Assembly: GCF_009870125.1 (NCBI RefSeq)
Contig: NC_046683.1
Location: 16,749,001-16,813,000, forward strand
Direction of reading: 5' to 3'
Length of the DNA stretch: 64,000 nucleotides
DNA from: Drosophila pseudoobscura
Taxonomy: Eukaryota > Arthropoda > Insecta > Diptera > Drosophilidae
Numbering within the stretch: position 1 is the stretch's first letter; every line of letters starts with the position of its first letter. Both the position numbers and the translations under genes were made by a program. The notes beneath the pieces are model-generated. The model was not told the origin of the DNA. It saw only the letters and a list, made by a program, of their open reading frames with translations, and did not search any database. Positions 12,701 through 26,484 of the stretch are shown piece by piece.

Positions 12701-15700
12701 AGCGTGTAGGAGAGCCGCAGAGAGGGGGGGAGAGGGGGAGAGAAACACAGTTGCAATTGGCCTTTTTGCATTTTAATTAAAGGCGATGCACCCTCGTGCT
12801 GGCCCTGGCCCTGCCTCTGGCTCCACCGCCTTGGCAGAACTATCGCTCTGCCTTTTGCCTCTCTGCCGTTTTCCTTTCTTTGTTGTTTCGTGGCTAAACG
12901 TTTATCAACATTTTGATAATGTTGGCGTTTAGTGCACTGAACAGAGTTGGACAGAGACAGAGGGGGTGAGAGAGGGAGAGGCAGCGTCAGAGCTAACCTT
13001 ATATAACGGTTGCTTGGCTCTCGTGTTGGCTGCATTATAATTTATAACCATAATTTATAGTTATAATGTTGTTATAATGCAGTTGGGTCTATGATTTAAC
13101 ATTTCCTTTCCAGCGCACAGAAAACCCAACGAAAATTGAATGCCCTGCCGCAGAGAGAAGGCCGCATGGGTCTATAAATGAAGTCTGCCCAGATCGAGAA
13201 GAGAGTTTCTTAAAACGATAATTATACAAGCCCAGATGTGAAGAACAATTTGTATATATTCAATGAATCTATTAAATACTTGTTACTCAAACAGAATAGT
13301 CGAAGATAGGATGGAAATAGGATGGAATAGGTTAGGATGGCCCCTCGAAAAGGTTCTTCCATCTCCCGCCTGCAACAGAGACCATTTTCCTAGGGTATCC
13401 AACACCCACTGAGGACAGGGCGATGCAAGTCTTTGTATCCCAAGGGAAGAATGCGAGGCAAAAACAAAAGACTTGGGCAACGAACTTGGTTCGTACGTGG
13501 CGCACGTGAGCATTTATTTATTAATTTTCTGTTGCTTTCCATTATGTGAATTAAGTGGATTTGCTTTTGTCTTTATCTTTATCTCGGTCTGCTGCTTCTT
13601 CTTGTCCGCCTTCAGGGGCTTGGAAGCCAAACAAAGAGTGGCATTCTTGAAATGCCTACAAATTCGGCCATACGAGTATACTCGCATGAAAGATGATTCC
13701 CCAAAATATCAATTTCAATTTGAAATCAATTTTTCCCTTTTTTTGCTGTTGCTGATCCTTGGCACTTGATGGTGGGGCACGGAGGCATTGAGGCGGTAAA
13801 AGAAATGTGATTCAAGTGATTTCGCCTGCCCCTCGCCTGTCCGCCTGTTGGCCAGATCGATCAGTGAACAGTTCAGTGGGCAGCCGAGGGAACGGGAAAG
13901 GGAACGGGCACCAGCTTTTGGGTCAATTTCAAACGCGGCTATAAGCCAGTGACAACGATCCTTTTGGGCCATACAGAAGACTGAGAACGAGAGCCCGAAG
14001 AGCCGAAAGAGCCAGCAGAACAACAGCAACAACTGTCGCTCGCACGCGTCTCAAGTGACACGCGAGTGTTGTGTGGAGAGCTCTGATACCCCCAGACTCA
14101 AACACAGGCCCAGAGACACACTCGTACCCTCTCTCCCCCTCTCTCTCTCTCTGGTGGGCTTCGATTAAGCCGTTAAAAGCTGCGTTTTGGTTTTGTTTTT
14201 GAACGTAGGAAAACAAAGGCATGATGTGGATGAGTATCCCATTTATAAGACACCCTCTTAGGCACAAGAAGAACGAACAAAACCCTAGAATTGGCACATC
14301 GAAAAAGTTTGTAGATTCCTCTAGTATTCGAGATTTTGTTGTAAAATGAATAATCGGAACTTCCGATTCGAACACTCAATATTTCTTCTTGAACTTTAAT
14401 CATTAGTCCCTAAGTTTTCCGTAATGCTTTATTCCGGATGTTCGAAACTCATGGGGTATTAAAAGGTTGGGGCTTTCTTTCATATTTTGTTCCAAAGTCG
14501 AAGTCGCTCCGCGTGGGCCCTCCACCTCTGTGAGAAAGAGACAGAATCAGAGCCTAACCTAACTGTCAATGGGAGTGTGTGTATGTGTGTGTGTGCGTGT
14601 GTGTGTGTGTGTGTGGGTTGTGCTGTTGTCGTCCCGCCAGCAGATTAAAGTTAATTTTTATTTCTCGATTTTTATTTGTATTTATTCGAGGGATTTTCGT
14701 TTGTTTTCTTATTTTCTTTTTCGTTTGGCTTGTGTCTCAAATCAAAGCAATTTCGTTTTCGGAAAAATTGACAGCGGGATGTCAAAACAGAAGGGGGTCG
14801 GTCCGGTCCGGTCGGGTCGTTGGTCTGCGTTGCAGGTCTTGATTAACCCGCCGATTCTTTGATTTAAGCTGCGCTTTCTGGCTATAATTTAATTTGTTAA
14901 TTGATTTTGGCACAAGTCAAACAGACACACACGCAGACCGCAACACAACTGTGAAAATTGTCCATGAAATTGCAGCAAATTATTGAGTATGAAAGCACAG
15001 ATGGAAGAGATACTGAAACAAATCAAGGAACTAGATACAACTTAACCTACATACCTACTGCATACAAGACAATTACTATATATTAAGCCAAAGAAGCACT
15101 TAATTGAACTCGAGGTTTCGAGGGTTTTCCTCTGATAAAATTGGTTATTCTTTTGGGAAAAGATGTGCAAGTACTTTTGAGCAAAACTACGGATAAGGGG
15201 ATGCTGAAAATATAGAGGCCTGAAGACAAGGCCTCTCAAGTCGACTATCATTAGAAAGAAAGACCATCTGTTCATATAGATATGTGTGTCGGCATTATCT
15301 CAACATTCGAGGTCTACACAAACATATTTTAGGGCATACTTCTTAAAGACTTGCTTAGTTCCTTTCAGAAACATTCACGCCTTGAGAATATCTCAATATA
15401 TTTTATGTAGGATCTACAAAATGTCTCCGTTCATAGCCCCAACAGACTCTCTCTCTCTATCTCTTGGCAGTGAGTATTCTGAATTATATAGCCCCACAGA
15501 ATCAATGGAAAAAAAAATCAATTGCAAACGCACGATTACGACTATTTAATAGTAATTTGTCATAATTTGCATAACGTTTAAAAGCACTTAACAAGTAAAC
15601 AAATAAAAGCGAGAATACTAAATAAAAACAAAACCGAAACTAGCAACAAAATCAATTAAATTTTTGCATGCAATGGGGAAAAATCAGGGGAGGAGAAGAG

Positions 15701-18076
15701 GGTATTGCCGTTGACAGTTTTGACTGGGAAATTATACGGGTATATACGAAACGAAAAGTGTGCACTTTGTTAATCTGTTCGAGAGACCTGGCCGGCCGTC
15801 GACTCGCGGGCCACAGACACCTGCTTGTGCCTCTGCCCCAGCCACAGCCCCTGCCCCAGCCCCTGGCCCAGCCTCAGCTCTATATTTATATCTATCCCCC
15901 CCTCTAGCCCCTGCACTCCACTTCTCGGCTGCCACTTGACTGGGCTGAGCGAGAGGCTTCCACTATCGGGCCAACATTTTCCCATTTCGATTCAGGCCCG
16001 GAGCTGCTGCCGCCGCTAACCGCATGCCACACAGTTCACAGTGGTTTCTGTGGCAGTTGTTGTTGTTGCAGTTATCTTACTTATTAGCCAACAACAGCCA
16101 GAACTGTTAGCGGCTTCACGCTGCACTCAATAGTAGGTCTCAGGCACTTGAAAATGCATCCACACACACAAAATCTCGACTGGATGGCATGAATTGTTTT
16201 CGAAAAACATTGGGAACCTATTGGGTACTTTCCTAATCATCTACCATTGTTGGATATGATCAATGGCAGGTAGATGGCTAAAACATCATTGCTGTTGAGG
16301 ACATTTTCTCTCAAAAGATTCCCTTGGGAGATATGAATAATTTTCTTTTTCTTGAACATTAAAACTTAGGAGATCTGAAGTTCTGAATTCCCCATTCATT
16401 TATTACGTACGATCCATCGCTAAATATTCAATTTCAATTAGTGATTGGTCACCTACTTTTTGCTTTTGATTCCTAAACAAGTTCCTAGTTTTCCTAGTTT
16501 CTAAAAATGTGCATAATCCCTGCATAATTTCACAATTCCAATGCTATGATATTTTTTTGTTATCCTCACATCATCGTATCCTATTCAAATATGTACAACA
16601 CCAGCATTTACTGCTGACCAAATATTGTATATAGGATATTTTTCGAATATTTCCTCAATATCCCCTACTTATTCCTATTCCGTCCCTCAATCCGGTTCGG
16701 TTCGGTTTCCCAGTTCGATTTCTTTGATTAAGAATATAGTAATTATATTAAATGTATGGGTAAACTTCACTTGAACTCTATAAATATACAAAATATTAAC
16801 CAAGTAAATGAATCCACTTTATAGATCTGAAATATGTAATCTTTTCTAATCTATAATTACTAAAAATTGCACGGACTGCAAATAAATAAATCCTTTCCTT
16901 CCTCAGAACTCTATCAGAAGTATATCTACAGCTAAATTCTCTATCGCCACAGATGTATCTCTATTGACCTGTATCCCTATTGTCTTGGATTATGAATTCC
17001 GATTTCGATTTCGATACCGATCCCGATTCCGATTCTCACTTACCACAATCGTCGCTGTCGCTGTCGTCGATGGTGCTGGCCTGGTCGCCGCTGATGCTGC
17101 TTCCCGCTCCTCCAAGCATCATTCCGCTTCCACTCCCATTATTATTATTATTATTATTGTTGTTGTTGTTGCTGTTAGAACTATTGTTGTTGTTGTTGTT
17201 ATTGTTGTTGGAGCTGCTGTTGTTATTGTTGTTGTTTCCAATTTGTTGCAACATCAACGGGGACCGTGATCGCTCGTCGTGATGGGGATGAGCCGCATGG
17301 TGGAGATGCTGATTGTGATGAGGCTCCAGATGGACTCCCGCTCCCACTGCCACTCCATGCCGGTGCAGGGCCTCCAGTCGTTCCCGCTCTAGCTGCTGCT
17401 GGAGATGGTGCGGATGCGGATGTTGCTGCTGCTGCTGTTGCTGCTGCTGCTGTTGCTGTTGCTGCTGTTGGAGCACGGCGTAGTGGGAGGGCGGAAAGTG
17501 GGCCAGCAGATGGGGCGCCATCTGATGGTGGTAGCCCAGTGCGGGATTCGCCGGCGGGGAGTGGCGCTCCCTGAAGTGTTCTCGCTCCCGCTCCCTCTCC
17601 CGCTCCCGTTCCCTTTCCCGCTCGAAGCGCAGGAGCTGCTGCTGTTGCACGATGTACTGCTGGAGGGCGGCTTGCTGATGCTGTTGCTGCTGCTGCTGGT
17701 GATGATGATGGGCGGCCACCGCTGCAGCAGCCTGCTCTCGCTCCCGGTCCCGGTCCCGCTCCCGCTCCCTCTCCCTGCCGTAGCAATCGGTGTCGTGCCC
17801 CGAGGAGGCCGCTGCCATCGCAGCTGCCGCCGCCGCCGCTGCAGCAGCCGCGGCAGCCGCACTCCCAGCCAGAATGTCCGTGATCATGAAGCGGGAGCGC
17901 GTCGCCTGCGTGGTGGTGGTGCTGGTGGCATTGGGGCTAGTGGTGGCAATGGCCACGGCGCCACCTCCGGGCGGTGAATCGCGCGGCATGCCGCCGCCGA
18001 CGGCAATGGCCGGACTGGGTGCTGTGCCAACGGGAGCTGCCGTTGCTGCGGACATTTCCGGTGGCATTGTGGTCAT
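9021..18076 (-). CDS. B-H2: BarH homeodomain transcription factor B-H2
   Basis: This gene encodes the homeodomain protein B-H2, one of the two Bar proteins that specify photoreceptor, sensory-organ and leg fates in the fly nucleus. Three exons join cleanly: 18076-17044, 11434-11182 and 9717-9021, giving 660 residues (D. melanogaster B-H2 is of similar size). A FIL-type repressor motif ([11 protein letters not shown]) lies near residues 61-71. Poly-Ala, Arg/Glu-dipeptide, His/Gln and Asn runs follow. The homeodomain spans about residues 377-436 with the Bar-class helix-3 core [14 protein letters not shown]: Thr47, Tyr49, Gln50, Asn51. The downstream text ([19 protein letters not shown]) and the acidic end (ELALEV) match B-H2 rather than B-H1. 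I chose the ATG at 18076 because the frame opens upstream only into low-complexity text. An earlier in-frame ATG at 18142 would add 22 residues. Confidence 0.95.
9718..11181 (-). other. B-H2: B-H2 intron 2
   Basis: The intron has a GTGGGT donor at 11181 and a CAG acceptor at 9718. The donor is followed at once by a long CT/GA tract (plus strand 11140-11178). A poly-C run lies at about 10563-10584. No exon-like frame is seen inside. Confidence 0.85.
11140..11178. repeat. (GA)n tract beside the B-H2 exon 2 donor
   Basis: A nearly pure GA run with one G-rich break directly abuts the intron 2 donor. It reads as CT on the transcribed strand. Confidence 0.85.
11182..11434 (-). CDS. B-H2: B-H2 coding exon 2 (most of the homeodomain)
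   Basis: The acceptor is CATTTAG just above 11434 and the donor is GTGGGT below 11182. The exon encodes a short acidic and Ser-rich linker, a basic KKQRKAR start, and homeodomain residues 1-52 ([19 protein letters not shown] and onward). The phases fit both neighbours: one base carried in from exon 1 and two bases carried to exon 3. Confidence 0.95.
11435..17043 (-). other. B-H2: B-H2 intron 1
   Basis: This intron of 5.6 kb has donor GTAAGT at 17043. It contains an (AAC)n run (11848-11872), a (CT)n run (12245-12283), a (TG)n run (14573-14614) and Ala-codon-like CAG repeats (12657-12675). No additional exon is supportable. An intron this large in a developmental gene could hold enhancers. Confidence 0.8.
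14573..14614. repeat. (TG)n microsatellite
   Basis: TG dinucleotides with two single-base interruptions, inside B-H2 intron 1. Confidence 0.9.
17044..18076 (-). CDS. B-H2: B-H2 coding exon 1 (N-terminal half)
   Basis: The exon encodes 344 residues plus one base. It begins [10 protein letters not shown], followed by Ala/Thr-rich text and the [11 protein letters not shown] motif, which in Bar proteins resembles the Engrailed eh1 repressor motif. Then come a poly-Ala run, RE/RD dipeptide repeats at two places, His/Gln runs of up to about 17 Gln, and Asn-rich blocks before the acidic end DDSDSDDCG. The homopolymer lengths are likely to vary between species. Confidence 0.93.
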
Positions 18077-19453
18077 GTGTGTGTCTGCTCGCCCTGCTCC
18101 CTGTTCCCTGCTGCCTGCTGCCTGCTCTCCCCGCGCGCGCACACACTGCTCACTTTGTGGGGCACAACAACAAAAAAATACTATATATCACACGCGCGTT
18201 TTCTTTCGAGTCAACTTTCAATGATTGTTGGGGCACCAAACTGGGCTTTCGTCTCTGCCACTCGATTACTGTTAATACCGCGAGTGTGTAATTTACTGTT
18301 ACTGTTGTTGCTGGTGCTGCCTGTGGTGGTGCTGCTGCCACTTCTGAAGTCGTAACTTGTCGTCTGCCTTGTCTGCTTGTCTGCCGCGAACCAGAGCCGG
18401 TGTGGACAACCGCTCGCCTGTGGATTTCGACCGAAACTGAAGCACGGACCCGGCTCAGTCACTCCACCAGGCCCGGCCCGGCCCGGACCGGTGGCAGCAG
18501 CAGCAGCTGGCTTTCGGCGGCCGGCAGAAACCAGTTGTTGAGCCAGCCTCGGCCGCTCAGCCGCTCGGCCGCTCGCTCGCTCGAGCCACTCAGAGGTGCG
18601 CGGCCACCTGTCGTCGTCCCGCTCGCACTTGAGCACTCGAGCACTCGACCACTTGAGCTCTTGAGCACTGGGCCTGGCCAAGCGGGCCAGCTCTTATCGT
18701 GGTGAGTTCCGCTGACAGTGCTCTCTGCTCTCTGCTCTCGTTCTCTCTCGCCGACGGTTGTGTGTGGCTGGCTGGGCGCTCTCCTTCCTTCTGTGTCTAT
18801 TGCCCGCATTTATTGGTCGTAATTGGCGGCAATTGACATTCATTAGGCTTCAATCAGCAGCAGCGTAGTTGTGTCTCTGTCGCCTGTGTCTGTCTCTCTG
18901 TCGCTCCATCTTTGTGTCTCTTTCGTGGTGAGTTTTCGCCTGGCAATGGCCGCGGACCACGGACCACGGACCACGGAGCAGATATAACGGTTACTTTTAT
19001 GGCTACAGGGCGAACGGCGTTTGTTCTCGATCCTAGGACTGGCGCTGGTGGTAATTATCCGCAAAATTATTAATTTATTTTTTAAAAATTATTCTGTCTA
19101 CTTTCAGAGTTTAACTTTTTGATAATATTTTAATTTGAAATTTGTTTGGTTTTATAAAAGTTTTTTCATGATTTCTTCTCTGTAAAATCCACTTTAGATT
19201 GCAGCTGAATACAAAAATAAAAAAGTTCTTTCAGTGTAAAAGTAATTCAGGGGCTGTTTCCCTACAACATCCCCATCTGATGTACAGCTATCGATGGCTT
19301 GATCCTCAATCTTCAGCAAATGCATTCTGCCGCCATCCATAAACTTTTTATAGCAGCTGCGTGAACTCAACACTTTTATGGCTGGCGGGGGAACCGTCGC
19401 TCTTCTCTAGCTGCTGTTGTTGTTGCTGTCTCTGACGGACAGACAGACAGCAA

Positions 19454-19479
19454 GATGGATGGATGGATGGATGGATGGG
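19454..19479. repeat. (ATGG)n microsatellite
   Basis: Six tandem GATG units with no interruption, in non-coding DNA upstream of B-H2. Confidence 0.9.
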
Positions 19480-22290
19480 ATATGGGATGCTGTCAACCCT
19501 ATTTCTCCAGGCCACGCCCCCTGAAACTGGTTCACTGTCATGACACACACACACACACACGCACACGCGAAGAGAGAGAGACATGCACACAATCAGAAAG
19601 AGATACACGGGACATGGTGGCAGAGCATAAATATATCTGACTCGCTCTTGCCCAAGGCATTGTCTTGCCAAAATCGCCTGCTATTTGGTCTCTCTCTCCC
19701 TGTCTCCCTGTCTCTCTCTCTCTCTCTGTCTTTCTAATTGTGGTTGTTGGTGTTTGTCTTTTGTTATTTTAGCGCTTGTTAACACTTTTTGTTTGGCATT
19801 TAAACAGTAAATTGGCAGCAGTTAAATGATGCCCGCTCTTCTCGCCCGCTCTCTTTCTATCCCCAGGCCCAGGCTGTCTCCCTCTAAGTGTGATAGTGTG
19901 TGTGTGTGTGTGTGTACTGCCTTCCTGCTACTTCTGCTCCTTCGTCCTATGTTGTATCGATGTCAATTTGCTGCCTAATGTGCAAGTGAATGACTCTCAG
20001 GCCTGGCAACTAGTTTATGGCTGCTCTGCTGCCCGGGCCAAGTGGTTCGAGGGGGAGGGGGAGGGGGGAGGGGGGGAGGCCAGCCCCTGGCGCCTGGAGG
20101 CGGGTGCCTCGACCGCTGCCGCTGCTGCATGTTGCTGCTCTTAAAAATGGCTTCATTACAAAGACAATGACAGCAATTGTCTGAAATTATTTGTTGCTGC
20201 TCAAGTCCTGCCTCCCCCTACTCCTCCCCCTCCCCCTCCCTAGTGGTGGCAAGTTCCTGTTTCAATGGCCATCGAAAATAGTTCCTGGAATGATCCGCTA
20301 ACAATCTATCTACAGCTTTTATGAGCTGGCTAACAATGTGGGAATCGATCAAGGGGGGACGTGACGCAAAGCGGAAGGGTATTCATAAGGAAAAATGTCC
20401 CCCTTCATCAGTTCATGTGGAGTGGGATGATCTCTCAGCATTTCAATATCAAGGAGGTGGTAAAAATATTCGCCAAAACGTCCACCATGCCAAAAAAAAA
20501 ATATATAATTATTAAAAATAAATAAAAACCAATTTCTATAACATAACACTGTCCCGATTTTATTTTTAAATTTATTAAAGGCTAACTTATTAAATCAATG
20601 AATTATTTAATCAATCTTAATCAATTTAATCAATCTTATGAAGTGTAATTATTTAATAACATTAATATAATAATAATTATAATAATTGCATTAAATCTGA
20701 TGTGAAAATCTTTCCAAATCGGCAAGAGTTTTTCTTATAGTAATTATTTTCTCCCATAATAAAAATGATTCTTGATAAATGGTATTCCACAGAGTTTATC
20801 CAAGATATCAAACCATATAAAAAATAAATCCAAATAGCCAGAGAAAATCCCCCCGGGGATGGATAATGGAATTACTTGGAATATTGGCACTCAATATTTA
20901 ATTTGTTCGTATAAACAATTTTATATATATGTATAGTCCTCAATCGATTCACAGAGTTTTTCTTTAATTTTGTTCGGCGAATTTTAATTATTATTTTATC
21001 ATAAGGCCAGAATGGAAGACATGCATTATTTAAAATTAATATTTATGATGTGAAGGCCGTTCATTAAGTCATAGAATACACATTCAATTATCATTTTTAG
21101 ATCATATTAAGATCACAATTTTGAGTGCACCTTGCTTATGATATGACAGATGGAACATAAGAGGAAAAAGATCAATCGAAACTCCTTAAATATAAGTATT
21201 CCATGAATAAATGGGAGAAACTATGGTTTCCAATGATTTGCAAATTGTATTTTCCTTTTACTTAAGCAAATACGAGTACCTTAGAGGTTTTTAATCTATT
21301 TTTGCGATCGATTGATGTTCCAAAAAATTCAAAATAATTTCCTAGTTATTTCAGAAATATTCCATCTTTCCTACACATGTAGTTATGAATGTTTCTGTGG
21401 GCTAAAAACACCGCCGGCTTTAGTACATCATTAATTAGATTCCCATAAAAATGTGACAACAATTTGTCTTGCAAGCTCCCGCCTTCCCTCCCGCCTTCCC
21501 TCCTTCCTTCCTGCCTTCCAACTGCCAGCTAATGAGGCAGCTTGACTTTCGCCCCTTGGACACGAATTTTCCAGCTGGGGCCGCCATTTTGTTGAAGCGA
21601 TACCTCCAGTAACTAACGGCACTGGCTGCTCACCCAATGCAGCCCCCCATCCCCAAGGCAAAGCGAGAGATATTACACAGCACAGTGAAAATAAGTTAAT
21701 TAAAGATGAGATGGAAGCGAGAGAGGAAAAAGAATTGCTATTGAAACGAAACTAAAATGCTCTTATAGGGGAGGAAAATCCATTCATTAAAGACTCAATC
21801 CATCTTGAATCGGACGTATTATGATATATGGACTCGTATGTGGTTTATGGAGCAAAATTTCAAAGTGAGACTCGGCTTAAAGACAACAAAGAATGATAGA
21901 TTAGATAGATAGAGACTCATTTAATCAACTTATAGGAAAATAATATCGCAGATATCTATCTAAAACATCCCCACCATGGAACCGCTTGGGACTTGAACGA
22001 AAACAGGAATAAAATCAAAGTCTGGGTGTACTTCAAAGATTTCCATGCTGAAAGAGTAACCAAAAACCCATATATAGGAATCATGGGAATCATGGGAGTA
22101 CCACATTTTGAAGGCAATTACTCAAGTGAAAGCATAGTTCGGTTGGAACAGACAGCTACGATAGATCAAGAGACCCATTAAACCCATTCGTATTTCGTAG
22201 AGTGTATTTCACCTTTCTCGCCACTCGACGGCCCGTTCATCAGCCACACGAAATTATTTAAAAAGACATTAAAAATGACAAATACACAGT

Positions 22291-22385
22291 TGGCTGGAGC
22301 TGTGGCTGGGGGGGGGGGGGGAGCTGGAGGGGGGTAGCTGGAGGGGGAGAGCTGGAGGGGGGGAGCTGGAGGGGTAGCTGGAGCG
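22291..22385. repeat. G-rich minisatellite, AGCTGGAGGGGG units
   Basis: After a run of about 14 G, five to six units of AGCTGGAG followed by four to seven G lie in tandem. The plus strand therefore has at least five long G-tracts at short spacing, which could form a G-quadruplex. The proline-rich frames on the minus strand here are artefacts of the repeat. Confidence 0.85.
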
Positions 22386-22708
22386 GTAAGGTGCGAGTGT
22401 TTTTCCCAAGCAATGAATGGCTTTGGGAGCAGCAACTTGCGACCTGGGACCTGCGACTCTCATTAAAAGTGGCTACAAAATGACCAACTGACCATTAATG
22501 TGGCACTCTCTACCCCCTACCCACACCGCCACCCCCGACCCCCGTCCACCTTTGTGAGGTCTCAGCACCCTCGAATGGGAGCTGCGTGTAAATTTCAGAG
22601 TGACGCCCTGGAAAGTAATTTTAATTAGCCATTGCCACTCGCCAAAACAGACAATCGTGCCACCAGCCACCACCAACCAACCAACCACCCACTGGCCTCG
22701 ACGGGGAT

Positions 22709-22746
22709 GAGTGGGTGGGTGGGTGGGTGGGTGGGTGGATGGGTGT
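22709..22746. repeat. (GTGG)n microsatellite
   Basis: Seven to eight GTGG units in tandem, with flanking ATGGGTG variants. Confidence 0.9.
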
Positions 22747-25700
22747 CACAGTGTGGTGGGAGGCGAGCAAACAACCCCCTGGGGATGAGCTTAAGTGCCT
22801 GAGGATGAGAGTCTCTCGCTCTTTCCCTCTCCGTCCGACCTATCTCCCTGTGTGCGTATCCTGTGTTTGGCTTTTTGAAGGTGTCGTAATTGCACTCAGC
22901 TCACTTGATTCTCGATAAAAGCGGAACACAGGGAATTCAGATTCAGATTCGGATTCCGAATGCAAACAAATTAAAAAGCACTTAACGATGGAACGAGGGG
23001 AGTCGCCAGAACAGAGGCAGGAGGCAAGGGCATAGCCTGAGGAAAAGGAACGGATGGAGCAGGAGGAGGAGTAGGAAAGGCACAGCCAAGATCTTCCCTG
23101 GACTGGACTCCTTCTAGGCGCCATTCCTTGCCACTGTCTGTGTGAGATCATTTAGCAGTGGCAGTGGCAGTGGCAGGGGCAGGCGCGGTGGAGCACCCTG
23201 TTGGATCGTCGGATCGTCGGATCAGCGGATCAGTCGTAAATTCTCAAATCTGACCCTGGCGTGTGGCGTCAGTCAAAGCGGATTCAAATTGCCCAAAAGA
23301 GTTTAACATCCTGTTGGCGGCTCTCGGCTCTCGGCTCTTGGCTCTTGGCTCTCCTCTACCTGGATTTCCTCGGTCTTAATTGAGGTTTAACACAACATTT
23401 ACCGCTTTTCGCTAATCGCCTTGAAGCTGCCGACTGCCGACTGTCGATGCACACTGGTTCGAAGGCAATACAAATTCAAGCTCCAGTCTCTGTTTTCGAT
23501 CACAAAAGGACAACCAGACTTCAGCGAAAGGTGTCGGAAGGCATTTCAGAGACTGATCGGACAAGTACTCAGATATATTCTGGGCTAAAGACTCGAATAT
23601 ATCTGAAGAGACACCCAATAAACGGTTGATCCTTGATACCTATCTTTCAGATGGATAGGAAACCGCTCCAGCCTCCTGCAATTCCTTCAATAATTGTAGA
23701 CTTTTGCGCCAGTGTGCCCCCAATCGGGGTGTGGCCCTCAGGTATGGAATGAGGCATGGGGCATGGGGCATGGGACCTCTCTAGTAGGTACAGACTACGG
23801 ACGTCCCCTTTTCATTCATAAAAATTGTGTCTGCTTGCGGGGCCTTGTTTTGTTTTTATTTTGATTATGCGGCTTAATAACAACACGTCATGTCATTTCA
23901 TTTCATTTCATTTCGGGGCCTGCCCGGCCCCCTCCTCCAGATATGGCCGGAGACCGCGGCCCTGATGATTCCACCGATCTCGGATCTCCGATCTCTGATC
24001 TCATTGAGAAATGATTCTCGACGTTTGTTCATCACGCAATGTCGCGTCCGCGCTTAAGACACGGACAAAAAAAAACAAAAGAGAACCCACTCGCGGCCCT
24101 TTTCATCAGTCATCCTTCGAATTTGTTTGCGGCATTTATATTTAATAATATTGACGATTGACCATAATATCGACCCTCGTTAGGTGCCCCACAAACACAT
24201 ACATACATGTGTGGATATTTTTTAAGAACTGCCTGGAACATAAATTAGGGAAATATTCGAGCGGGAGAGGAGTCCCGGGGATCGTATTGGGATACTTGTT
24301 GATACTGGTCTCTTTGAGACGATATTTTTGAGAAGAGATGAGAAGTTTTGATGGAAACCTTACCTACTGAATGGCATTCATAAACATTCAATTCAATGTT
24401 GAAATAGTTCATCAATAATTTCCTTGTTGTTGTCTGAAAATATTGGGATTTTAGGATATTTTTGGGATTTAATTTAAACTAAATCAATTAAAAATAACTT
24501 TGAGTCTAAGGAAAGTGAATATACATACATGTATTTATGGTGAACCTATCTTAAATATAATATTTATGGAAAGGATATTCTTATCATCAAAATTGTATTC
24601 AAATTTCAAGCCCTCGAATCCATCTTTCCATATCCTGGCTATACATAAATATTTCAAAAGAAGCTATTGGCTTTCAGGGAATACTTCCAGCAGATTTGAT
24701 AGTTTACAAATAATCAAAAGAATTTTAATTGCTAAATATTAATTTCAAAATATTTTAAAAAAATGTTTGAAAACAAGAAAATCAACAATTCAACAATGAT
24801 GGAGGGACTACACAGAGGAACTACCCCCCGAACCGGATTCCCCTCCGCGGATTCCCCTCTATGCTAATCCTCTTCCGATTTTTGAACTGATTTTCACTGA
24901 TCTTCTCCTGGCGGCTGGCGGCTGGCGGCTGGCTGCTGGCTGGTTTTGGAATGGCTTTGGTCCGCTCCAGTTTGATTTGAAAATCGAAGGGCCCCCGACC
25001 CCAGCAGCAGACCCCAGAGATGGTTAAACCCGTGCTCCGAATGATATATGCTCACATCGAGGCGATTAGGCGTTATCGCCTGTTATATATCATGATGACC
25101 GGCCGAACAAAGGCCGCCCAGGCCCGTGACAAAATCGTACAAAAAGAGCCCACAAATAAAATCAAAATCAGAGATCAAGGGCGGAGGAGAGGATAGAGGA
25201 GAGACAAAAAACAAAAGCAACAAAAACCGAAACCGAAACAGAAACAGAAAAGTTTTCACCGCATTTCTTATCAGGCGAGGGTGGGGTGGGGGTAAGTTTT
25301 ATGTTAATTTCTATAGACTATATGCATAAAAGAAGAAGAAAAAAACAAAACCGAACCGAACTGAACTGAAACGAAAATCGAGACACAAATCGAAAGGCAA
25401 ACGAAAGACCAGCGAAGAGTGAGACTGAAAATCAAATTAAATCAGTTTAAATATGGCATAAAATAAGAGTACAAAATCATGTTTGTTTAAAAGGCCAACA
25501 CACACACACACACACACGCACACAGAGACAGAGACAGAGAGAGTGGGATAGAGTTAGTATCTAAAATCGAATTTATCTGCCGCACAATTTGTGAAATTAA
25601 TTTACTCGCCTCTCGAATCGAGCTCCACTTTAGTGCTTGTCAAACTGTGCTAATTATGAGTACCCCTACTACTCCGCAATAGTATTGATATTTTTTTTTG

Positions 25701-26484
25701 ATTGTCAGTTTTTGCAGATAAGTTAAAAGTCCTGGCTGGCTGGCTGCCAGAGAGCACTGCCGTGCATAAATCGCAGCTCTATCAAAATCTTATCGCCAAA
25801 ACACATCAAAAGTCAAAAGTTTTCCTCTCAACAACCCACAACAACAACAACAACAACAACAACAGAGCAGCCAACAACCACAAACAATCGAGAATCGCCA
25901 TTTGGCGTTGACAATATTTTTCATGCTAAGAGACTTTTAAGCTGTCAACGCGCGGCGCTCATAAAAATCGACCACCAACTGGGACGGACCAGACGGCCGG
26001 ACCGACCGCCGGGCGGTGCACCGCGACCAGCGACTAGTGGACCAGTCCATGGACCCATGGACCAGCCAGGGCTCAGACAAACAGAATCGAATCCCATCGA
26101 ATCGAATCGAATCGAGACTCCGACAGACAGACACTTTGGAGGCCTCTCGCCGTGGAGCTTGCATTTTTAGGTTGCCCAACAGCGTCAAACTGTCTGGCAA
26201 TTGTTTTATGCATTTAATGGGCTCCGCGATGTGGCAGGAGAAGGGGCACACCGATATATTGCCGAGTGGCAGGGGCCGTGCTGTGGGGTGGGATCAGTCC
26301 GAATGGAATGCGGCAGGGAGGGGGACTTGGCCTAAAGGCGGCGTAGCTGTATGCCACATTGTTATAGACATCATTTTTCAACATATTGTACCCGTCCGTC
26401 CAATCAACGCAAAACTCAAGACAATTCGTGGCTCAAAACCAAATTGAAAACTTGAAAACTGTTTTCAAAGTTCAAAATTATATA

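Noticed and set aside
17405-18224. Leu-, Met- and Ala-rich plus-strand frames over B-H2 exon 1
   Set aside because: They are produced by CAG, GCC and CGCTCC repeats of the true minus-strand exon.
22178-22463. Proline-rich minus-strand frames
   Set aside because: They are translations of the G-rich minisatellite, not a proline-rich protein.
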